Shown: positions 11,407 through 24,039, counted from the stretch's first letter. The stretch is 64,000 nucleotides of DNA from Usnea hakonensis (GCA_013423325.1 BLJB01000249.1:108416-172415); one strand, 5' to 3'. Numbers and translations: made by a program. Notes: generated by a model from the letters alone, not told the origin.

Positions 11407-14067
11407 ATGGTCTGCTCCGCTGACCCAATGCAGCAAATCGAACAAGACAAGCCTCATCCCAACCTCGAATCTTCAGTCACCCTCAAATTCCCTACTATAG
11501 TCGTACATGGTACCCCTGCCAGCTGGCTCTCCCAGTCTCAGCTCGTCACCATGCCTTCCCAGCATGACGACAATTCTTGTGATGACACCTCAAGCTCTCT
11601 CGGAGACAGCTCCTACGACTTTGTAGACGACAGAAGTGTTGCGACAACCGATGACGAAGACCAAGATGCAATGACGGGATCCGTTACCTCAAGTGATGGG
11701 CATGAGTTTGACCATCCAGATGTTCGCCAGCTGCACGGTAACTTCGGTAACTCTGGAGATCAGAGCATCCACAACCGTTGCTCCGACACCTACAGCGGTC
11801 AAGAGACCCACTCAAAGTCCTTCCATCCTTCTAGACGACAGTCAGATTTGCAGACTTCGACCGACCAAGTCCCTCTAAAACAACTACCAGAACAACAGGA
11901 GACTATCGAATTCGTCGAGCCGAGCGTCACTAATCTGAATCACTCAAGACCTATCGAGGTATCACATACATTGAAGATAGTAGAGGGCCTAGACTCTCCC
12001 GTCAGCAATTTCTATCCTAAAACGCTGGAGCGCAGGCCCGGAAAAATGGCTGTCACCGTTAGACTGACCATGGCGAGCCATGGTCTTCAACTTCGTGGCA
12101 GGCCGTATAAGATCCTCTACGTTGGGGACTCCTCCATGAGAGACGTCATCATACAAAAGATTGCTACGGCCTTGGCAGCCTCGCTGAACAGCAGCTCGTC
12201 TACAAATATCGAAAAGCCTCTGCGTTCCAGATTTAACGTTGTCCCAATTTCTGCATTCGGGGAGGAAGCTTCTCCTGAAGTTGTTCTCATAGACTCTTCA
12301 GGTCTTGAAGTGAGTGTTGAGGACTGCAGCTTCGCTTCTTTTTCAAGGAACAAAGGTGGAAACGATACCATTCGGATGCAATTTTCGGACGGGAATGAGG
12401 TGGTCTCCCTCTGGTCTGGTTCGAAATTCGTCGTTTCCAAGAATTGGAGGACTCCTGATATAGCAGTAATCTGTATGTCAGAAAGGGATAGTGTTTCGGT
12501 GAAACAGACAGGCCGCACAGTTCGATCTTTCATGAGTCGTCATTCCATACAAACGATCGTCCTCACAGAAACCTCGCACTGGAACTCTCATGCAGATACT
12601 GTCACGCTAGATTATCTGACTCCTCATATTCACATCGAACCTCGAGGACCTATGACCTTGGATCACACACGGACGGTTCGACGCCTGCCGATTGATTTGC
12701 CGACATTCCTGAGCATTGATGCAGGTCAGATGAACAGGAACCTTGCTTGCCTGGATGCTGCTCATGGATCCTCCAAGGGATGTGCGCCTCCGAAGATCGC
12801 GAGTTCTAGGGTGTCTTCGCACGAGCGCCTCTCCTTTCAACAAATCTTTGACGCATTTGTTACTGATGTCCGAAAAGATGGCTTGAAAGGCCTGAACCGG
12901 TATGAGTACATGGCTGGGTTTGCCGTGATGCTGATGTCGGTACTTGGCCTCGTGGTCGTTGGGTTTGGTTTCTCCGGGATTTTGGGAGCATCCAGAGTCT
13001 CGAACAGCCGAGTCTTCCCTACGAATGCAATCTCAACTTCTGCTCCCAGTATCTCGACCTCAACAACAGCCAACCATGCATCGCTTTCCCTACCAAGCTC
13101 GTCCGCTCTGACTCCAACGATAGCATCATCTACTCCAGCTCGAGTTTCACCTGTCAGGAGTTTATCGACGGATACGGATATCGCTGCGTTCTTACTAGAT
13201 GCGTATACTCTAGCGTCGAATAAATCAGAGCAGTTCAAGATGCATGTTCTTGGCGACTGTCATATAGTACTTCGACCACCCCATTGGTTCAGCAAGATGA
13301 AGAAGGCCCCAAAATTATTGTTCACGATCACACGGGGCGACAAGACATTAGAGCACCAAATTTCAACATTGTTCGATGGTGTATACGCCCTGCAGATCCC
13401 TCGCGAAGACTCTTACGGTGTGCTCAAAGTCGCAGTATGGACTGAATCCAAGCCGAAAATCAAAGAAAGCTTCGAAGTGGACTTTGGATCGCCGTGGTTC
13501 AAGGTTGTAGGGTGGAAGAAGGCATCTCGGGTCCTAACGGAGTCGATTTGGGGAGATTTGAATTCGGTCCCGACAAGTCTGAGCAGTTTTTACGATCACA
13601 CCAAAATTGGACTTTCTAAGTCATTTCAACAGCAGAGAGCTAAGATTGCTGCTCACAGAGCAGCCGAAAAAGCAACGCTCCAATCTCATCTAGAGGCTGC
13701 GGCGAAGACAAAGGAGCTTGTCGTAGCGCAGGCAAAGGGTCTGATCAGAACCGTATCAGGTACTCTGAATGGAGGCCAAATGGTCGCTTCTTACGCTGTG
13801 AAACAGCATACGGATAACATTTCAAGACACTTAGCGCTTTACGTCCGCGATAAGACTTCCATGATCTCTCAAGCTACAAAGTCGAACGTAAAAGCACTTC
13901 GCGGTCTTCGAATCTATAGTCAAAGACATCTCCGAGAGACGCAGAAAAAGGTGCTCCAGATATTGTGGAGGGTCGGAGGCGCGCCTAAGACGACTCGAAA
14001 CTTTAAAGGCCAGGGCCAGGGGCTATGTCGTGATGGCAAGACTACTGTTTGCCATGATGAGCTGTGA
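11407..14067 (+). CDS. large intronless membrane protein of unknown family with C-terminal HDEL
   Basis: 886 residues in a single exon, unlike its multi-exon neighbours. I do not recognise the family. Residues 1-200 are acidic and Ser/Thr-rich and probably disordered. Residues about 235-440 look like an alpha/beta domain: KILYVGDSSMRDVIIQKIAT, then hydrophobic strands DIAVICMS and IQTIVLTETSHW. One strong membrane span lies at about 500-527 (AGFAVMLMSVLGLVVVGFGF). A Ser/Thr-rich linker leads to a beta-rich region (LLFTITRGDKTLEHQ, GVYALQIPRED) and a basic helical tail. The last four residues are HDEL, the canonical fungal ER-retrieval signal. I infer a type II ER membrane protein, N-terminus in the cytosol and C-terminus in the lumen, as in Sec20. 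Function unknown. Confidence 0.75.
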   Translation: MVCSADPMQQIEQDKPHPNLESSVTLKFPTIVVHGTPASWLSQSQLVTMPSQHDDNSCDDTSSSLGDSSYDFVDDRSVATTDDEDQDAMTGSVTSSDGHEFDHPDVRQLHGNFGNSGDQSIHNRCSDTYSGQETHSKSFHPSRRQSDLQTSTDQVPLKQLPEQQETIEFVEPSVTNLNHSRPIEVSHTLKIVEGLDSPVSNFYPKTLERRPGKMAVTVRLTMASHGLQLRGRPYKILYVGDSSMRDVIIQKIATALAASLNSSSSTNIEKPLRSRFNVVPISAFGEEASPEVVLIDSSGLEVSVEDCSFASFSRNKGGNDTIRMQFSDGNEVVSLWSGSKFVVSKNWRTPDIAVICMSERDSVSVKQTGRTVRSFMSRHSIQTIVLTETSHWNSHADTVTLDYLTPHIHIEPRGPMTLDHTRTVRRLPIDLPTFLSIDAGQMNRNLACLDAAHGSSKGCAPPKIASSRVSSHERLSFQQIFDAFVTDVRKDGLKGLNRYEYMAGFAVMLMSVLGLVVVGFGFSGILGASRVSNSRVFPTNAISTSAPSISTSTTANHASLSLPSSSALTPTIASSTPARVSPVRSLSTDTDIAAFLLDAYTLASNKSEQFKMHVLGDCHIVLRPPHWFSKMKKAPKLLFTITRGDKTLEHQISTLFDGVYALQIPREDSYGVLKVAVWTESKPKIKESFEVDFGSPWFKVVGWKKASRVLTESIWGDLNSVPTSLSSFYDHTKIGLSKSFQQQRAKIAAHRAAEKATLQSHLEAAAKTKELVVAQAKGLIRTVSGTLNGGQMVASYAVKQHTDNISRHLALYVRDKTSMISQATKSNVKALRGLRIYSQRHLRETQKKVLQILWRVGGAPKTTRNFKGQGQGLCRDGKTTVCHDEL

Positions 14068-14729
14068 TTTAGACTAGCGATCAATGAGTATTGGGATGGT
14101 CTAGGCGTTGGTTCCTGTCTCTGTGATAGTCTCTGAGGAGATCGGGCTTCTGGTGCTTACGAACGGGATAGGGGTGAGAAGTGCAGCGAGTGTGCTATGG
14201 TGTCAGGTCTGTGCCCAGATTGCAATCCGAAGCATCCTCCATATTACACTAAAATAACGAATCTATATCATACATTCAAGATATTGTCCATCTCTGTTTC
14301 AACGTGAGAGCTCCTGAGACAGCCATCCTTGTCCTAGTTGCAGGTAGTCTGTAGAGTGTTTGTGCGACCAGAGAGTATCAAGTGAAGTAGACAATTAGCT
14401 ATTCAGGGCGTAATCGTGCCCAAGTAATGTGTATTCAAATGCAAGTAAGGAATAAGTCGACCTCGACTAATTGCAATTGGTGGAGCCTCGGGAGCGAGAA
14501 GAAAATAGAAAATATAAAAGGAGGCTCGGATGGTGAGGCTGAGGCGCGCTATAAAAGCTTGGCACTTTTATAATTCTTGCTACCTTATGATTCACCTGCG
14601 CAACGGCCTCCCCTCCCCACATTTCTTCTCTTTCCAAACTTACACCGACAAACATTGCGTCCTTTTCTCCTGTCGTCTCCGTCTTCCGGACACCAACTGT
14701 TGCACAATAGCTACATCCTTGCCACCAAA
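14068..14729. other. intergenic
   Basis: Holds the 3' flank of the HDEL-tailed gene and the RanBP1 promoter. A pyrimidine-rich stretch from about 14600 runs up to the RanBP1 start and is probably its 5' leader. No other feature recognised. Confidence 0.5.
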
Positions 14730-15732
14730 ATGTCAGAAGTCAAGCCTAATCAAGACTCTACTAATGCATCCACCACCGTGCCTACCCAAACAGAAGAAAC
14801 TTCGACGGGCACTGCCCCCGCTGCTACGAGCTACACAGAGATGGCTTCCAATGCCGCTGGGTCAGCCACCACTGCTGCTGTTGGAGTCAAGGACAGTGTT
14901 TTCAGCATGTTCGGCGGAGGGGCTAAAAAGGAGAAGAAAGAGGAGCCCGAGGGCGAGGTCGAGGACAGGAGTGGTAGTTCCAAGGCCAAGAAAGATGTGG
15001 AGGCTGCTGAAGGAGATGAGGGTGGGGAGGTAGGCCTGGCCGTTCTCCTGTTTCCCATCTCGTCACGGGTGCACAGAGAAGCTAATTGTGTGGGTCCGTG
15101 TCCGGTAGGATGACGCTCCCGAATCCCCAGATGTTCACTTCGAGCCCGTCGTACATTTGACCGAAAAGGTAGAGACCAAGACGAACGAGGAGGCCGAGGA
15201 GCAGACGTTCAAGATGCGCGCCAAGCTGTTCAAGTTCGATCGGGAAAGTCGGGAGTGGAAAGAGCGTGGAACGGGGGATGTGAGATTGTTGAAGCACAGA
15301 GAGAACAAGAAGACCAGACTGGTTATGAGGCGGGATAAAACTCTGAAGGTCTGTGCGAATCACTATGGTAAGTGCTGCTTTTCACTCCTGGGTTTTCTGA
15401 AGGTGGAGGGGTGGGGTTAAAGCGAGGGGCTTCTTGGGATGTGGAGAGATTAATGATTTTAGTCGTGCCTGATATGAAGCTCTCTCCCAACGTCGGTAGC
15501 GATAGAAGCTGGGTCTGGAACGCAGCCGCGGATGTCAGTGAGGGAGAACCTGAACCCCAGACTTTGGCCATCCGGTTTGCCAATAGCGAAAGTACGTGCC
15601 GCCTCGCGCTCGCTGGAAATTTTTGGGGGCATTACTGACTGGTGCTGTCTAGATGCCAATCTTTTCAAGGAAGCGTTTATCAAGGCCCAACAAGAGAATG
15701 AAGCCCTGTTCACCAAAGACGCCGGGGAGTAG
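14730..15732 (+). CDS. YRB1: Ran-specific GTPase-activating protein 1 (RanBP1)
   Basis: Cytoplasmic cofactor that helps RanGAP hydrolyse RanGTP and releases export complexes at the nuclear pore. Exons 14730-15029, 15109-15367, 15463-15591 and 15653-15732; 255 residues. After an N-terminal Ser/Thr/Ala and then acidic region (residues 1-100), the RanBD begins with DVHFEPVVHLTEKVETKTNE, then FKMRAKLFKFDRESREWKER, DVRLLKHRENKKTRLVMRRD and an HYVVPDMKLSPN block; it ends in an acidic tail. All introns keep frame and fall inside conserved blocks. The N-terminal extension is longer than in yeast Yrb1, which is common in filamentous fungi. Confidence 0.95.
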
Positions 15733-16113
15733 GGTCGGAAGATTGGATTGATGGAGGAGCGAAGCATCTGAGACCAAGAGCCGCACTTGGAACGGAGAGT
15801 CAACAATTTCATGAATCGAAAGCATGAACCAAGAAAGACTAGTCATAATGAGTGCTCAAAGATCGAGGCCTTCCGCAAGTGTAGTTGCAGATTCTACTTT
15901 TAGCGTATCAAGCATGTGAAACTCGTAATTCCAAACAGCATATGGCCTCCAACAAGCGAGAAATATTATCATTCCAAGCTTTTGTCTACCTGAATTAAAC
16001 AGCTGAATGCAAAAGTACCTGCAGCTCTAAAATCTTTGCGATATCCAAAAGATTTCCCAGTACGCAAGAATTACCGCCTTGAACGCGGAATATACCATCC
16101 ACGATCTGCTCCT
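15733..16113. other. convergent intergenic spacer
   Basis: Tail-to-tail spacer between the RanBP1 gene and the flippase gene. Nothing beyond 3' UTR sequence is evident. Confidence 0.5.
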
Positions 16114-19100
16114 TTATACACTGTCCAAGCTCCTCCTTACGCTTCCAAACCCTCTCTTCATCAACTCTTGCACATCAACACTCCTCCTTGGCCGCTTGCC
16201 CTTTCCATTGGCGTCATCGCTACCGTACTCATCTCTCACGTCTTCTTTCGCCTCTACGGCGAATGAGACCTTGTATTCCTGCGTCTTGACTTCAGGTTCG
16301 GAGTGCTGCCTTTTCCTCAGTGTACCAACAGTCTCAACTTCGCTTTCAGCACCACTTGTGCCTCTGGCTTGTTGCCTTGGCCGGCTTGGCATCTCCTGTA
16401 CCTCGCCCTCCCGTTGCTGATCCTCTTCGGCCGTCCTCTGGTTTAGGAGACCTTCCCTATCGTCCAGAAGATCTACCGTGGTGCTCGAATTGGAGTCCAT
16501 GCCAGCGGCGTGCGCGAACTTTTTCTTGATGACGGGATCTTTCTCCAGTTCCCGAAAACAGTCGGCATCGCTCGGAAGCCACGAGCACTGCGCTGCCTTG
16601 ACCCCAATCTCCAGGACCCAGCATGCTGCCATGACCAGTATGAGCGTCAGCCACCACAGCGCATTTCTGCCGAATCTCTCCTCGAAACCTCCTTTCACAT
16701 CATAAATTACGTTGTTGTGGTATTGACTTGAGAGAATGATCATCCATAGAAACCAGCCGCCCACACTCAATACCATTGATATAGCACTCGTGTATGTCTT
16801 ATTGTGAATTTCCCAGAACTGCAGCTTGGTTGCAATAATCAATATACATGCCGTGAAACTCAATGCTCCCATAGCATAAAGCCCGTTATCCACCGTGAAT
16901 ATCGTTTGACCGAACAAGCCAAGCATGATAAAGAATACGATGACGGCTTGAGATGCTGCCATAGCTACCCAGGCAAGGTAGATTTTAATCTTAAATCCGC
17001 CATTTAGATGGCCGAGAGAGTGGTACAGTTCGGGTACTGCCATGAGGGTAGAAGCGGAAAGGTCCTGCTCAAAAATCCCCATGAAAATGACAGGTAATGA
17101 GGTGAAGAGCGTGTTGAACAAAGACAGTGACCAGGACTCATAGAGCGAAGTCCCGGTGTAGCCTGCATATCGTTGATACAAGGCTTGTGTAAGGTAGAAA
17201 AGCATCTCTTTCCAGAATGTTCCCAGGGTATACTTGCATGTACGAATGTAATTCCACCGACCATGAACGAGGAGTAATTTTGTGAGGAATCGGAATTGTG
17301 CAATTGAATAGTCAGAAGTACGAGCAGCCTGGAGACCTTCTTTCCCTGTGATACCGATACCGACGTGAGCTTCTTGAATCATGGCTATATCATTAGCACC
17401 ATCACCAATAGCAAGTGTAATGGCGTTGCGGACTTTATTGCGGATGGTGTTGACAAGATATGCCTTCTGAGACGGGGAAGCGCGGCAGCAGATGACCGTG
17501 TCAACAAGTATAGCTAAGGATATGAATAGTTGCTGGAGAGATTCGGAAGAATTGATTTGAGAGAGGGTATGGCCGTCTACAACTACAACCGAATGGGCGA
17601 CGCCGCCATTGATGATGTCGATAGTCGCAGCTGCAATGCGTTGGCTTACCTCACCAGTCTCGTGATCCAGAATTGTGATCGTTGAGTAGTCCTTGATCAA
17701 CCTACAAGAGTGTCCTATTTTAATAGCCGTCTCTCGCTTGTCACCAGTCAGCATCCAAAGCTTGATCTTAGCCCGGCGGAGATTTTCGACAGCTTCAGGT
17801 ACGCCTTTCTGTAGCTTATCTTCAATCGCGGTCACACCCACTAGCTCGAAATCCCTCTCCACCAGGGCTCCTGCATTTTCAATCTTCTCTTGGCGGTCGA
17901 CCAGAGCAGTCGATGCACCAAGATACACTTTCTTCCAACATTCATATTCATCCTCTTCGATATATCTGTAGGCGTACAGTAGAGTCCTAAGTCCTTCTGT
18001 AGCAAAGTCGTTGATGTGTTGAAAGCACCGGTCCAGCACTGCCGCATCATCGACGACCAAATCCTCTTCAATCAGCACGTCCGCATCATCCGCTTGGGAA
18101 GATGGTCTGCCATCCAGACTCGCTGCGCCTGGTGCCGGACCGTAGTGTGCGGAAGGTCGCGGAGAATAGTAGATACTTGAATCGTCGACCGATAACACGT
18201 CCACGTCAGTTTGACGGTCTCTCAGCCAATCATCAAGCTCGTCACGAACTGGCTGAAGGCGTTTAGCCGTGAGACTTGGGCGAGGAATGCCACCAAGGCT
18301 AGGACGATGGATGCTTACACTCTTTCGAGTGATGCTATCTTTCCGGCTTTTCGCTTCGCTTGCGCGCCTCAGCGCCTCCTGAGCCTCGAGACTCTTCCTC
18401 CTGCTCACTCGCTGTTCGATCTCGCCCGCTTTTGCAATTGCAAGTCCAGACAGACGTAATAAGCGGATAAGGGTCGAATCTGCTCCCTTGCAGAAAATGC
18501 AAATACGATTATCGGGCATCCGTACGATTATCGACATTCTCTTTCTGTTGCTGGAGAACTCAAGGACATCAAGTATTTGGTATGTCTCGAACATGGGCTT
18601 GTCGCCATCCCCGTGAGGGAGCTTTTTCACGGTGATCGTTGATTTCTGCCTTTCGATCAGAATGTACCCAAGATCCTGAGCAGCTTGTACCAAAGCTTGC
18701 TCGTCGGGCGATGCTGCTTGATATTCGATCTCGCCATCGTTCTTCTTCTCAGGAAAACAAGTGTGACATAAAGCTATTGAAAGCAGGAAGAAATGGACCT
18801 TCTGTGCGAACAGAGTATACGGTCGAAGTTGTATGTAATGCAACAGCTGTGCCGTTCCGAGCTCTAGTTGTGATGAGCGAATTCTGGCAGATGTCTTCCA
18901 ACGAGGTCTGATCGAGCAATTTTGGACCGCAGAATATCCACAGTAGGTGGGAGACACGCTCTGAACAGCCGATGCATCGCAAGACGTCGGTATACTGGGT
19001 CCTCGTCCGACAGCTTTTTTGCCTTTGCTTTGTCGTTTCTGAAGAGCTGGCTTGCGGGTAGCCTCCTTTATGGCTTCTTCTTGCACGTCTGGATCGTGAA

Positions 19101-21304
19101 GCCAAGCTGTACCAGCCACGCTCATTTTCCGGAACCGCATCGAATTGTTTGTCAAAGTACCGGTTTTATCGGAGAAGATGTAACTGGGAGAAGTGTCAGT
19201 ACTGTCCACCATGTTCGTTTGGTTGGCTTCATACTTGACCTGACCTAAGTCCTCATTGATCGTGGATGTCCTCGCTTCCATTGGGGTATCGGAGTCTTCG
19301 TCATACATGTCCACGTCGTTCATAAGCAGCATTTGGCACAATTTGACGATTTCCAGGCTGACATATAGAGAAAGTGGTATCATCGTGTTGAAGAGAATTA
19401 TGAATGATACCAGAATCGGGAAGAAGGCAACGCTGGCATCCGCGAGGTACCAGGATTTCTCTTCTGTTGTTTCCTGCCAGATTTGATAGGCCACCGTATT
19501 AAAAATCGCCAAAACTACCACGAAAACAACGAGCATGACAACAACCTTATTCACTATAGTTTGAAGAGCAGGCTAAAAAATGCGTGTCAGCAGGCGTCGT
19601 ATTTGGGAATGTATCAGGAGTCTTTTCAATACTCACAGCCTTGATTCGAGGATTCTTCGTGGCATTCATCCTGATTTTGCACTCCTCCCCAGTGTATACT
19701 ACAACGCCAATGGCCTCAGAGGTGTTCCGAAGAACGCTTCCTCGATATATGATTTCATTATTTCCCAATGGCAGTGTCTCGTCTCCAATGGTGACTCTGC
19801 CGTCGAAATTGTAGAGATCTAGATTTGGATCTTCAACGACAAGTTGAGCTTTACAGTTGACAATGTTCTTTTCGTTCCTGCAAGACCAAGCTAATTGTGG
19901 TAACGCTTGCTTGCTTTTCAGATTGGTCTCTCCATCCAGCGCCATCGTTTCTACGTATGCCATTTCTTCGGTTCCTGTGGTATGTAATACAACAATGTCA
20001 GCTGGAGCTGCTTCGTCTCGCGTTAGTTTGACTATGTCGCCAACGGCTATTTCTTCCCACTTGATCTTTGCCCCATTGACCTGTTCACCGAATGTTGCGG
20101 TCCCGCCATTCAAGGTGTCTGTATTTGATGCACAAGCTTTAGATTCGCGCAGGACCAACGCAATCTTTCTGTTCTCAGCCTTGTCTAGCCGATAGCGCCT
20201 CAAATCATCATAACCTTCTTTTGCCATGGAAATAATAACGAAAAATGCCAGGGGAACGATAGTTGTATATGTTCCAGTCGTGCTTAAACCAGGTATCATT
20301 TGCAAAATCGAAACGCATAAAAAGTAAAAGTTTGCTAATTTTGAAAATTGCGCAAATAGTTGACGAGGTAAAAAGTTATAAAGAGTGTATCTGCTCGACG
20401 TAATAGTGTTGTTTATGTATCTTCGACCAGTGCGTTCGTCTATGAGAGGTTCCCTTCGATTTGGTTTGACGTCAACATGGCGTCCGTCCTTGGAAGGGGG
20501 TATTTCTCGAATTCTGAGTATGTTCTTGCGGGCTCGCTCTTTTGCGACCCAAAACCTTGACAAGAAGCCGGTATGAGCTGCTTTGCTCTTGATCCATGTT
20601 TCATACCGTGGTAGAGCTGGTGTTTCATAGGCCTTTTTGATGGACTGAGGATGCGTCTCCAAATCCGTGACTGGTTTGACGGTGATGGTTGCCTCCGACT
20701 TCTTACCAACATTGGCATCAGCAAGAACCGGCTGTTCTCCTGGCGAAGCCCTTGACTGTAACTCCATAACAGATCCGCTGCTCTCGAGTTGTCCATGAAC
20801 GTTGCTCGCCAGAATAGCAGATCCGCTGCTCTCAGGTTGTCCATGAATGTTACGCGCAAGAATTGCCTTACGAAGAGAGAATCCACGGTCGCGGGTCCGA
20901 GGTGATGAAGGTGGCCCCAAAGAGGCATTCGGCGAATGCATTCGTGGTGGCGACTTCGGCGAGACAGTATTTGACGCTGACCTTTGCGGCTCTCGGACTG
21001 TGTCTTGCCTGCGCGTTGCGCGAATCTTCGAGGTGTTACCCGCAATGGTCGCTCCACCGTCCGTGCCTTCGGCGTCTGCTGGATTTGGTTTCACACTGGA
21101 ACGAACAGCATCGGTTGACGTAAACCCGATGGACTCTGAAGCACTCGATGGGAAAGGACTTGAAGTGGAAGCTGAGGGAGGCGCCTGTTGACATGAATGG
21201 CTTGCAAGATCCGAGTGATGGCCATTGCTTTCTTGCAACACGGCGTGAAGTCTTTCACGAAGATCAGCGGCTTCGCCAGCCCCATGATCTTCATCAGCGA
21301 TCAT
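16114..21304 (-). CDS. P4-type phospholipid-translocating ATPase (flippase, DNF3-like)
   Basis: Moves phospholipids from the outer to the cytosolic leaflet of Golgi, endosomal or plasma membranes. Exons 19637-21304 and 16114-19572 give about 1708 residues. Visible: a Ser/Pro-rich N-terminus, FAQFSKLANFYFLCVSILQM (first span), the actuator motif LDGETN, SYIFSDKTGTLTNNSMRF with the phosphorylated Asp, QAASPDEQALVQAAQDLGY, KGADSTL, LTGDKRETA, and GDGANDIAMIQEAHVGIG, followed by six C-terminal spans and a charged tail. Long insertions in the nucleotide-binding domain and the DMYDEDSDTPMEARTSTINEDLG block point to the Dnf3 branch. A further small intron near 18930-19010, where conservation is weak but the frame is open, cannot be excluded. 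A 48-base tandem repeat lies in the N-terminal region. Confidence 0.9.
20770..20865 (-). repeat. 48-base tandem duplication inside the flippase gene
   Basis: Two adjacent copies (20770-20817 and 20818-20865), about 80% identical, encode the repeated peptide ILAR/SN-I/V-HGQ-P/L-ESSGS in the disordered N-terminus. The length is a multiple of three, so the frame is kept. Confidence 0.85.
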
Positions 21305-22145
21305 ATTCCCTCATTGGCAGCGAGCTCGAAGGTCGAATATGGCACTCTCTCTTTCGATTGCCATTTGTACAGCTGTCGTATTCTGTAAGTGTTTATCCAC
21401 TGCGGCCAGTGCAGCGGTGGCCGAGTCTGTCGAGATTCGGCAGGTCTATACAGCACAAACATCGATGCCTTACGTTCAGACCCTGAGGTTGCAGGAATCG
21501 GAAGGGGGTAAGGGGCGGAAGAGTGTCAAAGAAGTACAGTGAGTTTGGCTTCGGGTCTTGGCACCGTGGCTTTGATCTCGGCCGAGGGGGGCGAGTCGAC
21601 CGAGGTGTCCACCACAGCACTAATAGTTAGTACCTAGGTATTTTATCAGCCAAAATTTGACTGGCTTGACCTAGCAATCCCATATCTCAAGGAACTGTAG
21701 CTGAAGCCTTACCAGTAGTCTCAAGATTCAGCGAGTAGTGATTCGAATGGTCACAAATTGTCATACACTGCATTGCGCATTTCCAATATCCAGATCCAGA
21801 AGATAGCTATTCTACATGATACATAAAATCGATCGACAGCGCTGCATCCGCCCTGCCGTACCGGACGAGAGAACAGACGACAGTCATAAAAGATGAACAT
21901 TTGAGAAGAGCCCGGCACCAAGACGCCGGCATGAAGATCCAAGTGCAGCTTATTAGACACTGGCGATCTCTGTAATGGTGAGTCTGACATTCCACCTCCT
22001 CTCCAAATAGAATGGTCCCCGTTGGACCTACCCTTTGGTATATGTGCCTGCCCCTGGTATATCCTCCCCAAAACTCCCTCAGCAGATCATCACTCCGACG
22101 CAACCACAGATAGAAGGCAGTCATAAAGACTTGAATTATTGATGA
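21305..22145. other. intergenic
   Basis: Upstream region of the flippase and 3' flank of the homeobox gene. Small open frames here show no similarity that I recognise. No clear element. Confidence 0.5.
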
Positions 22146-24039
22146 TCATCCTGCTCTCTCTGGACTAAGACTTGAATGCTCCATGGGACCGAATGAAACC
22201 ATATTGTGCATGTCTAGCTCCTCACTCGATGACTCTTCTTGCATTTGCATGCCGAATTCAGAGTCGTTCATCTTCGGGCCAGGGGAGTGCATGTGCAGGT
22301 TTAGATTCTGCTTCGAGTACATTTCGCTAAGCGAATAGCCATCGTCAGACATTGCCGAATGATGATCTTGCGAGATGGACAGGAAATCAGCAGATGCACT
22401 TCGATGCATGTGGGCTAGAGGAGGTGATCCATCAGCAATGACAGGATCGCCATGACTGTAAGCTGATAAAGGTGACACCGAGGGATTAATAGTGCTCGGA
22501 TGCTCGCTGTGCATAGGCGATAAGAATGGGAGGCTGTAAGATGGATTAAAAGTAGAAGCAGGTACGGAGTCCATGTGTGCACCGGAGGAGTAGTACGATG
22601 GGCTTGCATACTCGGATGGCGACCCAGTCGTAGCTGCAGAGAGGGGAAAATGACGGTAGTCAAGACCATAGCCTGCGGATGTGTCGATACGTAGATTTGG
22701 CCCAAGGGGACTAAGGTCGTGCTGATGTTGAGGGATTGGCGCGTAGAGAGGTGCATCGGACATGTTGGTTGAAGGGCGCTGAATGTGGAAAGAGGGCATT
22801 GGGGGCATCATCGAGAAGTCAACGGCAACAGGGACAGATCGACTTCGCGTACGTTTGTGACCTCGTGGCCCTGGCGGTGGCATACCAAAGCCATTCTCCT
22901 GAAACACCGCAAGATGTGGATGTGCCATTTGAGCCGTCGGTTGTGATGATGGACGAGGAGGAGCCATCATAGGAGAAACCGGCGCAGATACTGCCATCGT
23001 ATGCAGATCGTATGGACTATGTCTGTTCTGGAAAGAGTCCAAGGAAACCAATTTGGCCAGTTGTCCAGAAAGGACCTTGGGATGGCCACCTAGGTGATGT
23101 ACCATTATCAACGAAGCTTGCTGCTCTTCCGTGAAGTCCCCACATTGGTGAAAGCCTCCAGTACCAGCTGAATCCATGAAAAAGTTTGGAGGTCTATTCA
23201 ATTCCACCAGCAGTCCGCGGGGCCGGGTTGGCATCCCGCTGGCCTCCTCTGCGGGGTCTCCGTATTCAAGGCTTATGTTCTTGATGTAAGCAAAGGGATA
23301 CTCAATCTTGTAGCCGGCTCCTTCATTATTGATGTAATACGTAAGGCAGGCTTTGTCTGGGGCATAAAAAACAATGAGATCCATTGCGTTTTGCCCAACA
23401 CGGCGCCAACTGCCTATACTTAAAGATTTGCATGAGAAGTGATGTATGACTATCGAGAACGTTAGATGGCCACCTAGACATAGTAAGTAGCGCTGGACTG
23501 CTTACCTATTTTGCCGTGGTGGGCGGAGTCGGGGTTCAGAAGCTGTCCACCGCTGCCGTAAGGATTCAAAGTGCTTGGGGAGCGGCCAAGGAACTCTCTT
23601 GCCAAAGGCTTGCCAGACTCCATGGCTTGGTTCGCGAGATAGGTGCGCATTGATTCGGGGATTGCATCGCAATCTTCCCCCGTCTCAATACTCTTCTTTG
23701 CGAGCAACTTTATCTTCGCGCGCCTGTGCCAGACCTATCAGCCACTGTCGATAACCATACCAATATGCCGAGCACCAACCTATTCTGAAACCAAATCTGG
23801 ACGGACCTCTCGGTCATGCTAATATCCTGGGCGATACGTTCCCGAACCGTGGCCGTAGGCGTTGGGTTTCTGATGAACTCATCTTCGAGTGTGAGAAGTT
23901 GCTCTTGCGTTGCCCTTTGCCGTTTCTGATTTTTCTGTTGCTGAGTAAGAGTCGATTTGCGGGGAGGTCGGCGAGATGTGGAACCTCCAGGCGCACCACC
24001 AGTAGCGGAGACGGTGGGTGAGGGTGTCGGAGACGACAT
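22146..24039 (-). CDS. homeobox transcription factor
   Basis: Sequence-specific DNA-binding regulator. Exons 23780-24039, 23506-23723 and 22146-23473; 601 residues. The homeodomain occupies about residues 28-92: KNQKRQRATQEQLLTLEDEF, ERIAQDISMTERSVQIWFQN and RRAKIKLLAKK, with the first intron exactly between WFQN and RRAK, as in many fungal homeobox genes. The second intron leads into HHFSCKSLSIGSWRRVGQNA and MDLIVFYAPDKACLTYYINN, a second conserved block seen in filamentous-fungal homeobox proteins of the HTF1/hbx type linked to conidiation. The remaining 350 residues are Ser/Pro/His-rich and probably form an activation region. The HTF1 assignment is a guess; the homeodomain is certain. Confidence 0.9.
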
